Shown piece after piece: positions 1-13,259 of a stretch of DNA of 64,000 nucleotides. Below the pieces are notes generated by a model, which ran no database searches, was not told the DNA's origin, and saw only the letters and a program-made list of their open reading frames with translations. The translations under genes were made by a program, and so were the position numbers. The stretch is from Enoplosus armatus. Lineage: Eukaryota > Chordata > Actinopteri > Centrarchiformes > Enoplosidae. Positions within the stretch are counted from its first letter, which is position 1. Each line of letters opens with the position of its first letter. The stretch spans positions 23,391,048 to 23,455,047 of the forward strand of contig NC_092190.1 of NCBI RefSeq assembly GCF_043641665.1. The letters run 5' to 3'.

Positions 1-1110
1 TCTGCGAGGCCGGGATAAGAAAGGAGAAGTTGTGGCAGAAAGCGCGGGTCTTCTGTTGAAACTCCCACTTCACGCAGGTCGGAAGTTCATTCACATTAAG
101 GCCGGCTGACCTAGTTTCTCCTGTGAAACTTGGGAATCCATCTTTGTGCAGTTTGTCCTCTAGCCTCTGTCTACTCAAATTAATCACTGATGTTGTTTTT
201 TCCAATAGTGAAATACTACATTTAAACAGCCTAATGGCTTCTACTTGAATAATATTATTATACCTTTACTGCATATAGCTACTAACTACTGATGCCATCT
301 TTCCAGTGATTATTAGTACTTCCTCATACGTGTACTGCTGTCACTACTACTAATAGTTTGTCCTGTTAATACTACTACTACTACTACTACTCTGCCCTTA
401 TGTACCTCCATGCATGTCTTCCATTACCAGAGTAATGTGCCGTCTTTCCTAATGTAAATGATATTGCTTGCTGTGTATTTCATTTACATTTTTTTGTAGA
501 TATTTATCACCATTACGTCCCATTAAATGACTTGCTACTATTACTAATGACTCCTGTGTTGCATGTTTTGCACGAGTAATAATTCATTGTGCTAACTTTA
601 AAATAAAGTCTTTATTATTGGTCTGCATGCATTTGAATAACTGTTTTGTTTCCACAACTTTCTTTTTTAATCTATAATTGTTCCTTCTCTGGGTGACTAC
701 GTAACAGCCGTCCGAGTACTAACAGATGTTAGATACTGTAAAACTATAAAACTAGTGCCTTTACAGCGTTGTTTATTACCGAAACAAAAAACAACCTAAT
801 AGGTTAAAAAAAAAAGAAGCTCCTGTTGCTACTATTACTAACACGGCAAATACTCCTTCTACTAATATTTACATGTACACATTCTTTTGCTCATATATAA
901 AAACTGAAAATATATTAAGAAAACCGGGAACAAACCAAGCCGCTGCAGATCAACAAGCCTTCGAGAATAAGAGCTGCGACGCGAGGCTGCAGGTGCATGC
1001 AGTAACACATGAATGCAGAGCACGTTCTCTTTCTTTTTGTTTTCCAGATGAAGAAAAACACGATGCAGCGTTAAATATTAACTATCAGCCAGTATATAAA
1101 GGTAGTAATA
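1..1110. other. AT-rich non-coding sequence
   Basis: No open frame with a recognisable product is present. The stretch holds a short (ACT)7 trinucleotide microsatellite at 371-391 and several A/T runs. The 80-codon frame at 873-1115 has no domain and low-complexity flanks, so I do not treat it as a gene. Confidence 0.6.
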
Positions 1111-1119
1111 TATAACAAC

Positions 1120-1500
1120 ACAGTAGTTAAAGTGAGCTCCCTCATGATCAGCCACAACATTAAACTGCTTAGATGCTAAGATATCAGTAATATATATATA
1201 TATATATACGTATATTACTGTAACTCAGACAAGGGCATTTTCCAGCCTTATGAGTTATTTTCTTAATATTTATTTCACATTTATATATACTTAAATAAGA
1301 ACAATATATATGAACCACTGCCACATACTGACGTACATATATATCCTGAGCCTGAGCTAGTTTGCTTGCTAGTTTTACGTTGTGAGTTTGACAGTACAAA
1401 GATATTCAATGCAGGACTTTTTGTTGAAATAGAGTATTTTGAAATCGTGGCGTTGCTACTTTTACTGAAGTAAAGGACCTGATTATTTATTTCATGGCTG
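1120..1500 (+). repeat. Dispersed fish repeat rich in 'tacttttact', copy 1
   Basis: This stretch starts with a block containing 'gtagttaaagtgagctcc' and ends with 'tgctacttttactgaagta'. The same ordered blocks appear again at 7190-7475, and a partly overlapping block appears inverted at 42605-42800. From memory this matches a very abundant short repeat of acanthomorph genomes in which TACTTTTACT-type motifs alternate with 'gcaggactttta'. A (TA)n microsatellite at 1190-1208 has expanded inside it. It has no coding capacity. Its class (MITE or SINE-like) is not decided here. Confidence 0.6.
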
Positions 1501-2268
1501 CTGGCCTCCCTGCTTCCGTCTAAGTGTCATGAGATGGCTGTTGTTGTGATTTGGTGCTACGTAAATCCAACTGAACTGAAAACTGAATCATGCAATCACA
1601 CAAGTTATCGTGTCTATTGAATGTATTATTAGCTTGAATTGTTCAAATCTGGCAGCATCTATCAGATAATAGAAAGCTTTCACCTGGAGTGCAGACCTCG
1701 ACTCTCTTAGCGTGACACTGACCCGTGGCGCTTTGGATCCCGTCATTTTCTCAGACTACCGAGATGATTCATCATTAGTCACCATCATCAGATCACAACC
1801 GCAGGTCTGTGCTCACATGACGAGCGGCTGATAAAAGCCGGGGTCAAATGTCGCGGAGGCTGTTTTTTTCCCCCCCCGAGCGGAGCAGGGTGTGTGCGCG
1901 GGGTGAGCCGGCGGAGCATCCTGAAGAAGAGCCAAGCTGGCAATTATAATCAGGCGGGGGCAGAAATTGCAGCCATACCTATGTGATTGGGCACTATCGC
2001 GTTTCAGCCGGGGGTCGACTTCATACAGCCTGGAAAACACAAGCTCTCCTGGCCCTCAGTCTGGAGCCTTTCTTATGGTACAAAGTGTATAATATTCTAC
2101 TTACACACACACACACACACTCAGCTGTTCGTATAATACACAGAGGACAGGAGGATCTGAAAGGCAACCCTTTTTTTTATCAAGTTCACTCAGGGTGTAT
2201 GTAGGCCGGCATGTGCCAGAGAGTGCAGTGGCCCTTCAGCTATAGGCCAGCATTATTATGGGGAGGCT

Positions 2269-2269
<1 letters not shown>

Positions 2270-2308
<39 letters not shown>
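2270..2308. repeat. (TC)n microsatellite
   Basis: About 19 uninterrupted TC units are directly visible. The purine strand is pure GA, so the tract is also a homopurine-homopyrimidine stretch. Confidence 0.95.
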
Positions 2309-2312
<4 letters not shown>

Positions 2313-3554
2313 CCATAGTTTTATGTAACCAGGTAAAGCTGCTTTGTAGGTGGAAGGTGGAAGGTCGAACCCGGCGTTCAGCCTCGTTCACTCACATTAA
2401 CATAAAGTGTGCTGCAACGAGCACGAAGCGAACAGGAGAAATGCTATAACGTGATGGTGAGCTGGGGGGGGTGACAACACAATATATAACACAATATTAG
2501 AAATATGTTATATCTGACGCAGCCAGCATTGATGTGTAAGAGGGAAGGATAGTGCCGTCCACATCGTCTACGTTTTAAACATTTAAATATTTAATTAAAT
2601 ATAAGGCTCCTTTTTTCATATTAACGGATGTTTGACTGTAACAAAAAAATGTCTGATGAATTTAATGTTATTATTGAGACAAAAGCCAAATCCTCATTCC
2701 CATCAGATAAACTCACAACATCATATGTTGGCATTCATTTAAAATGCTACTTTACATTTACTTCCCATATGTGATTAGGAATATAATTACATGTTTGTTG
2801 TCTGTATGTATACATGGATTATGTTCAGTTCAGTAACGGATGCAGTATCATGAAAACACTGAGTATAGTAAGTAGAAGAGTATAGAAAGTGCAGGAAAAT
2901 GGCGTCTTTAATTTCCCAGCAAAGAAAGTCTTTTATTCAAACTATATTTTTTGTGTGTGTGGAATAAGCTCAAATAAGACAAAGTAAAATAAATAAATAA
3001 GTACAGAAAATCTGTATTTTTACAATATTTTGTATTTTTGGTGGCTGTTACAATTTGACGTGTCAGAATTTAATTAAAGTGTGACTGTGGCCTGTGATAA
3101 CTTCACGGCAGCCATGAAGTCCACTCCTGCTGTTAATCTGTTCACCATCACAATCCCGCCATGCACCACATCCAAACAATACATTTGTTGTCCTCACGCA
3201 GAAAATATTAAAATAATTTTTTACATTTTTGTTCATTTGATCATTAGCAGCCAAACCTAATAAACCCTACAGACATCTGTGATTTCCTTATGCATATAAA
3301 ACCATTACAGCAATATGACAGCACGGCTTTATAGTATTAGTACACATTTTTATTATTAGTAGTATTTTTTTTCCCTTTTGGTTTGGAATGTGTCCTCTTG
3401 TGCGCTAGGCATCATGGGATTGAAATGCAATTCGTCAACTAAAACCTCATAAATAATTGCAAAAGGCTGAGAAATACATGTATTTATGATTTACTGACCT
3501 CTGGTTGCTTTGACATGAAATACAGGAATATGGAATTGCATTGCCATTGGATTT

Positions 3555-3581
3555 TTGTTGTTGTTGTTGTTGTTGTTGTTG
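3555..3581. repeat. (TTG)9 microsatellite
   Basis: Nine perfect TTG units. It gives an artificial poly-Gln or poly-Thr run in the minus-strand frames. Confidence 0.95.
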
Positions 3582-4599
3582 AGTAAATGTAATCCGTGTA
3601 CATGCCTCGCACTCCAATGTCACCTTGCATGAAACATTCATCTTCAAGGCGAAAAGTAAAACATTTTGAAATGAAAAAAAAAGAAAGACAAAAAAGTGGT
3701 GATGTTCTCGTCCTTCGGTGTTTCAGGGGGCGAGAGTGGCTGGTCACTGAGAGGTCACTCAGGGAGGGAGGGAGAGGGAGAAGTACTGAGAAATGGTGTG
3801 GACATTGGAAATCACACTCAAATGCACACAAATCAAACTGGCCTCTTGATGTATTTTTGTAACATTGCAGCAGTGGGGCTTTGGACAGGGTTGAAAGGGC
3901 TGTGTGGGGAAAAGGTAATGCACTTTCACTGTGGCATTGCCTATATAACATTGCAGTCAGGCAATTGCCAGAGAGAGCCGCTCTGCCCTTTTCCATCTCA
4001 GCTTTAAGTCCACACTTCAATCGCGGGGGCTGGAGTAGTATTTTCTCTGACACGGTGCCCCCCGGTGCTTTTCCATGTCCTGGCCTCGTACGAAGGAAAG
4101 TTCACACTTTATACCAATGACAGCCTCGGGCTCTTAACCTTGTTCAGAGGAGAAGACGGATTCAACAGGTGAACACCTTGGACTCCTTTCGTTTGCCTTT
4201 GGTATTCATTTTTCACCCCCCAAGTGAGCCAGTGTTACAGTTTGGGAGGGAGTGAAGTGTTAGAGGAGCGCTAATCTTAAATTGTGAGAGGAACGTGGTG
4301 TGGAAGGACACCCGGCGGCGTTTCATCCAATAAATCCCCACATATGCGGTGGTTCGTTATACGTCCTCATGCCTCCACAAAGTCAACTGTAACACTGAAC
4401 ATGTTCGGGAGGCTCCATTCAGTTTAGTTTCATATATTTTGCTGTTCCACGTGAGAGACATTTGAAGTCAGTCATGTGGAATGTAAATCAAATAAAACTG
4501 TGATTGTTTACATTTGTCTATTTTTTTCCCTCAATTTTATAAAATTGATGTACTGATATATAATTGATCTTGTAGTGTTACGAGAGCATTTCAGCAAGA

Positions 4600-5345
4600 T
4601 GTCTTCATATGAAGTGTTAGACCATATACATTAGAATATTTAAATACTTTCCTTTTTCTTTTTTTTTTTTTTACCTTTAGCAAACTTCAAACATCATGTT
4701 ATTCAACTGTAATCACTTCAATTGGTACATAAATCAAATATAAATATAAAAATAATTTTAAATATAACATTAAAAAACCTTTAACAAACTTAATGTTATA
4801 TAATTAAACCCTAATCATATTTTAATTCAAAATTCAAATAATAAATTTTTATAATTACAATGAAATGTAATTGTGCAATAAAACTTAATTTTAATTGTTT
4901 TTAAATTTAAGGATTTAAACATTCAAATCTACTTTTTGGATAATTACATTTTATTGTGAAAAACAATTTTTTTTTTTACCAAACTGAAAATTGGATGTAA
5001 TTCAACTGAATACTGAAATATGAATTAATATTTTCATATCTAAATGCTTTCAAGATTAAGTTTTATTGTGAAAAACCACAACGTTTCACATACATTTCTA
5101 CACGTGATGATAAACGTCTCAGTGTTTAAAATTAAGTTTCATTGTGGGAAAAAAAAAACCTTTACCAAACTTAACATTGTACGTAATTTAACCGTGATTC
5201 TATTAAATATTATTTCATATAAAATAAAATGTCTCCATATGAAGAGTGGACATTTAAAGCAAAGTTCCTATAAAATCTATCAAGTTTACGTAATTCAACC
5301 GAAATAGTATTTCAGTTCAAACTTGAATTATGAAGTTAAATGAGT
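4600..5345. repeat. Decayed AT-rich tandem or segmental repeat array
   Basis: A motif of the form 'acctttaccaaactta' followed after about 10 bases by 'gtaattcaac' recurs in diverged form near 4670, 4776, 4976, 5158 and 5278. A second motif, 'attaagttttattgtg', recurs near 4940, 5055 and 5132. 'catatgaag' with similar flanks marks both ends (about 4608 and 5236). Together they suggest an old local amplification whose units have drifted and lost regular spacing. No coding capacity is seen. Confidence 0.5.
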
Positions 5346-5379
5346 GACTCTACAGAGAAGCGCTCGCCGTATGAGCTTC

Positions 5380-6230
5380 TAGCCAGGAAACATTGTTACT
5401 GCACATAAACACATGGCCTGGACTCGAACCTGTGCAGTTTCCAGCCCAAAATGTCCGTTTTATCGAGGCAGATATGCCAGAATTTCAGGCATTTCATGCA
5501 GCGCGGACACCCCCGTGTCATGGATTAATAATGACAGGGTCAATTAGTCTGGCTGATAGTGGGATTGGATGCGCGGCCTTGCTGGAGGTATACGCCGGAG
5601 CGTGCGGGTTCAGCTAGCGGTTTCCCATCGGCGCCCGGTTTGTACGGTAGACGGCACACTCGCTCCACATTAGATCAACAGAGGCCTAATGGCTGCTCTT
5701 GGATGTGACACAACTGTGGCAGTGTGTGGGCTGTGCAGACGAGCTGACCGAGCACTCACCTCTCCCAGAAAACGCTTTATTTATTTATTTCCGCTCTTGG
5801 ATTAAAAGCGCTTTTGTGGAGCTAACCTACATAACAGCTTGGTGCTGTGGCGGGCTTCGGCGTCCGGGCTCCTTGATACGGATATGATGGGGGTGCTTAG
5901 AAATGAAGACAATGGACGCTCAATCAGCCCCGTTGGCCCCCCGATCATTACTGAAATATCGCACAGACCCTTGATTGAGCTGTATTGAGTTTAGCCACTG
6001 AAGCACATTATGCTATATTGAATAACTTGGTGGCCTAATCAAAACTAAATTATTTCCATATCATGAGCTCGGACTGCCGGGGACAATTGGAGTCATCACT
6101 CTGCTGGTTTGTTTTTAAGCCATCAGTCAGGTCGCCCTTTTGTTGTTTGGAGCATGAGGACACTTTAATAGCGCTGCAGATGTGAATATCAGCATTTCAC
6201 ACAGGCATAATGCAAAGCTTTAGCTGCTTG
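5380..6230. promoter_or_regulatory. Conserved-looking non-coding block (possible enhancer)
   Basis: Composition switches abruptly from the AT-rich array to balanced sequence with few simple repeats. Homeodomain-type cores (ATTAATAATGA, CAATTAG, CTAATCAAAAC) are clustered around 5520-5560 and 6030-6060. There is no long coding frame with a recognisable domain; the 74-codon frame at 5393-5617 is unremarkable. The texture resembles vertebrate conserved non-coding elements. This is inference from composition and motif density, not from an alignment. Confidence 0.3.
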
Positions 6231-7189
6231 TGGTTCTGTGCTCGTGACATCGCTAGCTGTTAAGGACTCAGCGTACAAGTCGAGCGCTCATTGTGTGTGT
6301 GGTGCGGGCATTAGTCACAGGCATGTGCACTTGCTTTATACTTCATCTAAGAGGTTTATGCCTTGAAATTTGTTTTCTTCAGAAAAAGTAGTTAATTATA
6401 CATTTGGTGTTAGAGTTTGGTAATATTCAGGGCAATAGTCTGAAGGTGATCTTGGTCAGATCTCACATCCATTCATATTCTTTCTCTGTATTTGTGTTAT
6501 TTCAGTTTTGTAATGAAGTAAACTGGTACTGTGTGTCTGTGTGTGTACACTGTGTATATCCAGGGGCTTATGTTATTAGAGACAGACGTATGTACACGAG
6601 CAGTTTCCCACAAGACTTCCTGCAATAATATCAGATGGTGGTTATGCACACAAGTCGCTCCTAACTTTTTTTGTCCTTTTTTTTTTTTAATATTTTACTA
6701 GAGACGTTACTTTTCAACTGAATTGTAAATTATAAAATGTGTATATTGTAAGTGTATGCATACAGTCATGCACACACTTACATATATTTTTTTTCTTGTT
6801 ATGTTTGTGATTATAGCTGCTGTGAGCTGCTATCCAAATAGGGACACATTTAATGACACATTTGGATTAAAAATAATAATGATTACACTAACCCCTATAT
6901 AAGGAGAGTTGAGTGGTGGCTTATGGCTAGATTTTATTGGGAGGCCATCATATTCTTTTGCCATGAGGCGTCCTATACTTCTGTTCAAGATCGTGTTATC
7001 TGTTAAATCACTTGCTCAAACTTATTTTTTAGGCTTGACTTCATGAACTGACCTCCTTTCTTTATTTCTGGATGTCCTTTAATCACTGCTGTGTGCTTTT
7101 ATACACATCTCATTATAAGATTTTACATATATAATAACATATGACCTGCTAATAAAATACTTTGGCATCGCTTTATATTAAAACTACGC
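6231..7189. other. AT-rich non-coding sequence
   Basis: I see no gene, no recognisable transposon and no structured repeat beyond short T runs (near 6680 and 6790). Confidence 0.55.
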
Positions 7190-7475
7190 AACAGGATGTC
7201 AAGTAGTTAAATTAGCTCCACCTCAGCTAGCTACAATATTTAAACTTTGCCTACACCGTGATTTAACTTCCGATGCTCTGAGTACATTTTGCTGATAATA
7301 CTTCTGCACTTTCACAGATTTCTACTGTATTGGAAATTTATTGGAAAAGTATTAAGCATTAAGTAAAATTATGGTATTGCTACTTTTGCTTAAACAAAGT
7401 CTTAAAAAAAAAGGATTTATACTGCTTGAACGTAATACTTTTACTTGTCGTGGAGTATTTTCTTTACAGTGTGGT
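7190..7475 (+). repeat. Dispersed fish repeat rich in 'tacttttact', copy 2
   Basis: It carries 'gtagttaaattagctcc' at the left, 'acattttgctgataatact' in the middle and 'tacttttacttgtcgtgga' at the right, in the same order and strand as the copy at 1120-1500. A decayed A-rich stretch near 7405 interrupts it. An (AC)n tract at 7496-7516 follows directly. Confidence 0.6.
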
Positions 7476-7495
7476 GTTCCTACAAATGTATGCAG

Positions 7496-7516
7496 ACACA
7501 CACACACACACACACA
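7496..7516. repeat. (AC)n microsatellite
   Basis: About ten AC units immediately after the dispersed repeat copy. Confidence 0.95.
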
Positions 7517-10500
7517 TGTTGCTCATTTAACACATATATATATTAAAGAAACAGAATATGTTGGTAATGGAGCATGAATAGAGCCGAGGACAGAGAGGAA
7601 AGCAGCACATGATGATGTCATGACAAGACATCGTGGCCTGGTTTAGCTGCTGCTCTGCTCTGCATTGAGGACATTAAGGGGTGAAAGGTTCGCAGTCTGT
7701 TTCTGAGGCGGGGTGGTGGCCTCCGAGGTATTACGCCTTTAATGCTCTCGGGGGGGCACGCAGGGGAATAGGGACAGAATTCACACGAGACACATGTCCC
7801 CGCATATCACAGTGGGAAAGGCGATGGGAGACGGGAAAATAGTCCCCTTGTTGGTGAATCTGTAGCGTCCAGTGTAGGAGAGTGTGCTCTGACTGGGGGC
7901 GCTTTAAATGCAAAAAAGCAGGGCAAGCACAGATTACTCTGTCAGGGACTCATGGTCGGGGAAATAAAGTATTTTTAGGGAGATTGGAAGAAAGTGTGTT
8001 TGGACATCAACTGCTCTGCGTTGAGTCTGAAAGAGACGAGCAAAGCCTCATGACAACCTTCATCTCAACAGGTTCTCCGCCGCTGGCAGGAAGAGTTCAG
8101 GAGCGACACAAGACTCCGGCCGCCAAACCGCCGCCATGATGAACTCCGGGTGAACCTTGCTTGTATCTGTGGGAGCTGAGCGGATCAGGCCGCGCGATTG
8201 GACGAGGCCAGCGTTGGGAGATTACTGAAGCCAGGTTTGGGGGCTGCCACCGCCCCCCCCCCACGTGTGAGAATAACCTAATCGCTCCACAGGCTTTTTA
8301 ATTATCTCATAATATCTGATGTGTCTCTCTGCCACGGTCTGGGAGATGAAAGGCCCAGAATGCAGTGGGCTTCTCTGAGGATGTGTGTGTGTGTTTCTTT
8401 GGATTGACTGTAGATTGTGTGTATTAATGCTGTTTGAGGCATACAGTCAGACAGTCTGGGCCTCTCGCCTGCGTGAATAAATGAAATACGGGTCTTCGCA
8501 TCCTTCTCCTGCATCCTAAGTGATAATTCTCAAAGAAAAGACAAAAAGATATCCATAATATGTGACTGGCACAAGTATGTTCTGTGTATTCACATCGATT
8601 TAAACTGTTTATCATTCAAATGTAAATTGTAACAAATAAAAATGTTTATTACGGCTGAAAAGTTTGACTCAACTTGTTTCAAAAAGTTTAAATGAAGTAA
8701 TAATACATGAATAAATATATGTAATAAATAAGTATATGTCCCCTCTGCTTTTATTGCACCTTTTCTAAATAATTCATGTTATTCAAGAAACCATCTTATT
8801 GCTTTTTACGGCTTCTTATTACATTTATATGGTTAAATTCGATATTTTGGGGTTTTGTCAAATGTGACAACCATTTAGAAAATGTTTGATTTAAACTGTT
8901 TAAATATATAAAAATATTAATGTTATGATAAATAAAATTATTTTTATGCTTTCCTGTGACTTTAATGTTTTTAATTGGATATATTTCTGATTAGTCACCC
9001 TGCTGCCGCACCGCCAGACTGCAGAGCACCTCCACCTCTTCCTCCGTCCTCCACCACAAACAAACAACATGGAACTTTCTAGCTATAATAAATGTATATA
9101 AGTAACTGTACGTGTTTATTCTGTATGATTTTAAATATTTGCATACGTGTGTGTAGCGTGGAGGCAGCTACAACTTTCACGTGTCATAACATGACATAAA
9201 TATAATCAGTTGAGACATATTCTTTAATTATGACATATAATGAATGAAATACACACAAACGTATGTAAGTGTGTATACATATAAATGTATATATTGTATT
9301 TATTCTTATACTGTGTATTTATGTCAAATAGAAACACAATGAAATCTTAGTTCCTTATATTATGATATGAAGTTATAAGTTAGACGTTTATATTAAAAAT
9401 GACAGCGCGGCCCGGCGTCTTCCTCCCACACAGGAGTGGTTTCAGGTCAGCATGGCCTCTGATTCACCCCTCTGCTTTTTGGATTAAAACGCAAACAACT
9501 TATCCTAAAAACCCCCTGACCCCGTGGCCAAATTAACAGGCTCGTCAGGGTTCACGGAGAGTTGAACGATGCTGATGCGGACCTCCCAAAAAAGAGAAAA
9601 AAGGAAAAAACACGCTGGCGAGGATGATGGCGATGACGGTGGCGAGGATGATGCGGTGGAGGCGGAACAGTCAGGGTGGAAGCAGCGCCTCCCTCTTCTT
9701 GCCACACTAACCTCTGCCTGAACTCGTGATGTGTCTGTCCCACGGGCCTTTTCCTCACCCCCAAACTGTCACATGCTTTTTGATCGTCTGTCCCACCAAG
9801 CCTTCGCCCCCTGCAGCCGCCCAGTCTCCCGACCACAATGTTTGCAAATGGACGCCGGGATTCCTTTTTCTTTTCCGTCCCTTTCTCTCCCCACTGCTTT
9901 CTTCATTTCCCTTGGAGCCAAACGTTGAGAGCAGAGCCATGTTTGATCATTGTTTGAACACAGAATTGAGCGCCTACTGGTGCAGTTACACGTCATTTTA
10001 AATCTCCCAAATCACAGTTTTCTTTTCCTGAAATGTTCATTTCATATTTAATTATTTTATTTTGTCGAATTTTGCTGCAATCTTGTGAATGAGCCCCGCT
10101 TGTCGGAGTGATGTGCATCCAAGAGTTTGATCCTTAAAACTTCCTCTGTGGGGGCCGCTGCACTGACGGCCCCTGGCCAGAGTCGGTGGTGGCGCAATAG
10201 CCTCACAGAGTGGAGCCGCGCTCCTGATTGGGCCTTTTAGGTCAGTTTCCCTTAAGCAGGGTTTAGCGCGAGGCAACAGCTGGCACAAGTTTGTGGATGG
10301 AGGCCGTTGGTGAGAAGGGAGAGGGGAGGGGGTTACAGGCCGCCCCCCCCCTCCTCCCTTCATATTTTTTTTTTCCTCTCAGATAATCCCAACTCCCTGA
10401 CCCTTGACTGAAGCCTCCGGGCGCAGTTGTGGCCGACGGCGGGGATTGAGGACAAGAAATTACAGCAGTGGAGTGGGATAAAGCTTCCTAAAGCTTCCAC

Positions 10501-11640
10501 AACTGGTCACTCCGCTGCACCAATCCTCGTTTTCGATTGGCGGCCAAAGTGTCACCTTAAAAATAACCAAAAAACTCAGCCATCTTTTTTTCGTTTTGAC
10601 ATTATTAAACTTCTTACATGTAGATTTTGCAGGACTGTGAACTCTGTATCTTTGGCCTTGTCTCCAGTGAAAATTTGCACTTAAAATAAAGTATATGTAA
10701 AAAGGAGAATGACCATATGTCACATTAGTATTACTACATGTTTGACTTGAGTGTGTCTGACAAATAAACTTTCGAATCACTGAGTCGTCATATTAATTGT
10801 TAATTAAATTAATAAAGTTAAATAAAGTTTCCGGTCTTCAGGATACAAATTTAAGAATTTATACCCTCATAAATAAATAAATATTACGCTGGTGCAGGTT
10901 ATCATAGCGGCGACACAATAATGGGTTAACTTTATCTGTTTGTGGTAGAATACCAAATACGAGGGTTTTGATGCAGCAGCCCAACAGTAAAATAAAGAGA
11001 ACACGAACACTGCATTGGTGCTAAAGGAGGTGAAGTTAATGCAGTGTAGCATAAATGCTTTGTGACCCAAACTGGGTCATTTTTTAACCCGGTCATTTTT
11101 AATGTGCATGATAGTAATTTAGTAGTAATTTAATTTATTTTCAGCACATAACATAAGTTGTAGTAAATATAATAAATAATTGACAAATCTGTGCATATAC
11201 AAATTAAATATAATATGTCCATTAAAATTTAATTCTAGATGTCAATTATAATGTAAAGGTATTTAATTACTACTCAATTTAATTTCTATTTATTTTACAC
11301 ATTTTAGTCAATTGTAAAAATGTTGTTTAATAGCATGATTTATATGTAAATTATATAATAATTATAATTCAACGAAACAATTAATTGCATGATATAAATC
11401 TGTCTCCAACGCTGTTTACGTTCATCAGTGTTATTAGATAATTACTATTTCTACAGCCGCGCCTTACAGTCACAACTGAGACAAGAATGGAAGCACAATA
11501 GGAACTCATGTGTACTGCAAAATGCTAGTGTTCATATTTAGCTTGTGGGTCACATGTCAAGGCTAAAACTAAAAGAAATCTCCAATATCTCACGTTTTAC
11601 AATTCATCAACAATTCAAATGATATGGTAGCTGCGTCAGT
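7517..11640. other. Non-coding sequence, alternating balanced and AT-rich
   Basis: Balanced sequence (7560-8600 and 9400-10770) alternates with very AT-rich stretches (8600-9400 and 10780-11450). Short C runs occur at about 8250 and 10340. Overlapping open frames of 60-100 codons at 9505-10363 occur on both strands and none shows a domain, a signal peptide or splice context. I see no transposon signature. Confidence 0.55.
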
Positions 11641-13223
11641 TTGATAGATGAGTCACATTTTCACTGGAACTCGGCGCCTCTGGTCGGTGGGAGCGTCGAA
11701 ATACGAGTCCGACTGCACATGTGTGTAAATGTGCATCAACACCCAGCGGCCGGGCGTCACGTGCCCGCAGGCCTCTCCGACTCACAGTCTGTAATTAGGA
11801 GAGGAAGACGGCTCCAAAGTGTCAGTAAGTTAAGAACAAAGAAGGAAAATAACTTGTGTTGTTGCCTTTGAAAGAGTTTGTGTAGTCTGGAGATTGAAAT
11901 GTAAAACCTTTGGGTGCATAGATATGTATTTCCTTTGGATACATAACTGACCGCAAGCTTTGAAAAACAAGAATGTTTGCTTGAATTTATTGGGTGAATG
12001 TTCAAGAAATCAAACACAAAAAAAAACATTAAAAGGGGGGTGGAGGGGGGGGGGGGGGCTGTCTATGCTCCACAAGCTCTTCAAAACAACCGTTTTCTTG
12101 GCTGCTCCCAGGTTGAACAACTCTGACATCTGTGTCGACCTTTTCAGGCTTTTCCCGAGTCGCTTCATGTGGAGGTTGACGGAGCCAAATGTGTCCCCTG
12201 CTGCACCCTCTACTACTTTCTCCGGTTACATCGGTCTCTGATATCAATAATAAATCAGCGCAATCGGACAAATGGAATGATTCTTTCAGGACGTTTCTAC
12301 GACTGTATTTTTAGCCGGCTTTTATTCCCACACATTAGTCACTCCATAGGAGCCCGAGCACTATCGCCAGCTATTAAGAGGAGTTTATAAAACCCAAAAT
12401 GCTCGGAGATTACATCTGTATACCTTCCATTTTCTGACACACGTGCTTTCTTCTGCCGACGTTGTGTATTTGTTTTGTTTCCCCCCCCCGTCTTTTTCTT
12501 TTAGATCTTCGAGTCCGGCCGGTGGGACGGGCAGATGGAGGCTTCACAACAGACTCCACATTAATACTTAATGCCGTGAAGCGTCGCTCGTGCATCCTTT
12601 TAAATGGTTCAAAAAGACACTCAAATGGAATGATTTCATTCTGTTTAGTACTTTGAACCCGGCCGTGAATAGAGTATTTCTGTACATGTGCAAAGAGATG
12701 CCCTCCTGGCCATTTACACATGCTCTGCTGAGTGACCTTCTAGTGTTTTGTTATTTTACACATGCTCTTGCTGAGCCACTTTGTGTTTTTATTCCATTTA
12801 TTTAGGAGTTGTGATGAGTGCAAATCAAAGGGGAAAAAAAGAAAAGCATTTGTACATAAACCACAGAAAAACGCCCAAAATAGCAAAAAAAAAAAAAAAA
12901 AAAATTCAATAAGCCAAATCAAATGTGGCTCACTCCTCCCAACAAATGTCTCTGTGATGGAAATTTATCAAAGTGTCTCAGTGGCCTCGTGGGCCCCAGC
13001 CGAGTCTGGAACTTGTCAATCAGGCTGTGAATAAACACCAGGACAGTCTAACTGGAGTAACTGGGACACATCACTTTAACCCAATAGTATTTGCATCATG
13101 GGAATGACAGCTCTGTGGAAACTGTATCGGAGGGGGGGGGGGGGTGGGAAATCATCTTTGATCATCTGCAGTGCTCAGCTCTGGGAATGACCAGTAGGGA
13201 TGCTGTTGTCTGCGAAATCCAAC

Positions 13224-13259
<36 letters not shown>

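Larger units (their letters stand above)
1501..4590. other. Non-coding sequence with microsatellites
   Basis: There is no convincing gene. Simple repeats are (AC)n at 2102-2120, a TC tract at 2270-2308 and (TTG)9 at 3555-3581. The 189-codon minus-strand frame at 3484-4053 is built partly on the TTG tract (a run of Thr) and has no domain. Confidence 0.6.

Noticed and set aside
3484..4053. 189-codon minus-strand open frame
   Set aside because: It crosses the (TTG)9 microsatellite, giving a Thr run, overlaps several plus-strand frames, and shows no domain or splice context.
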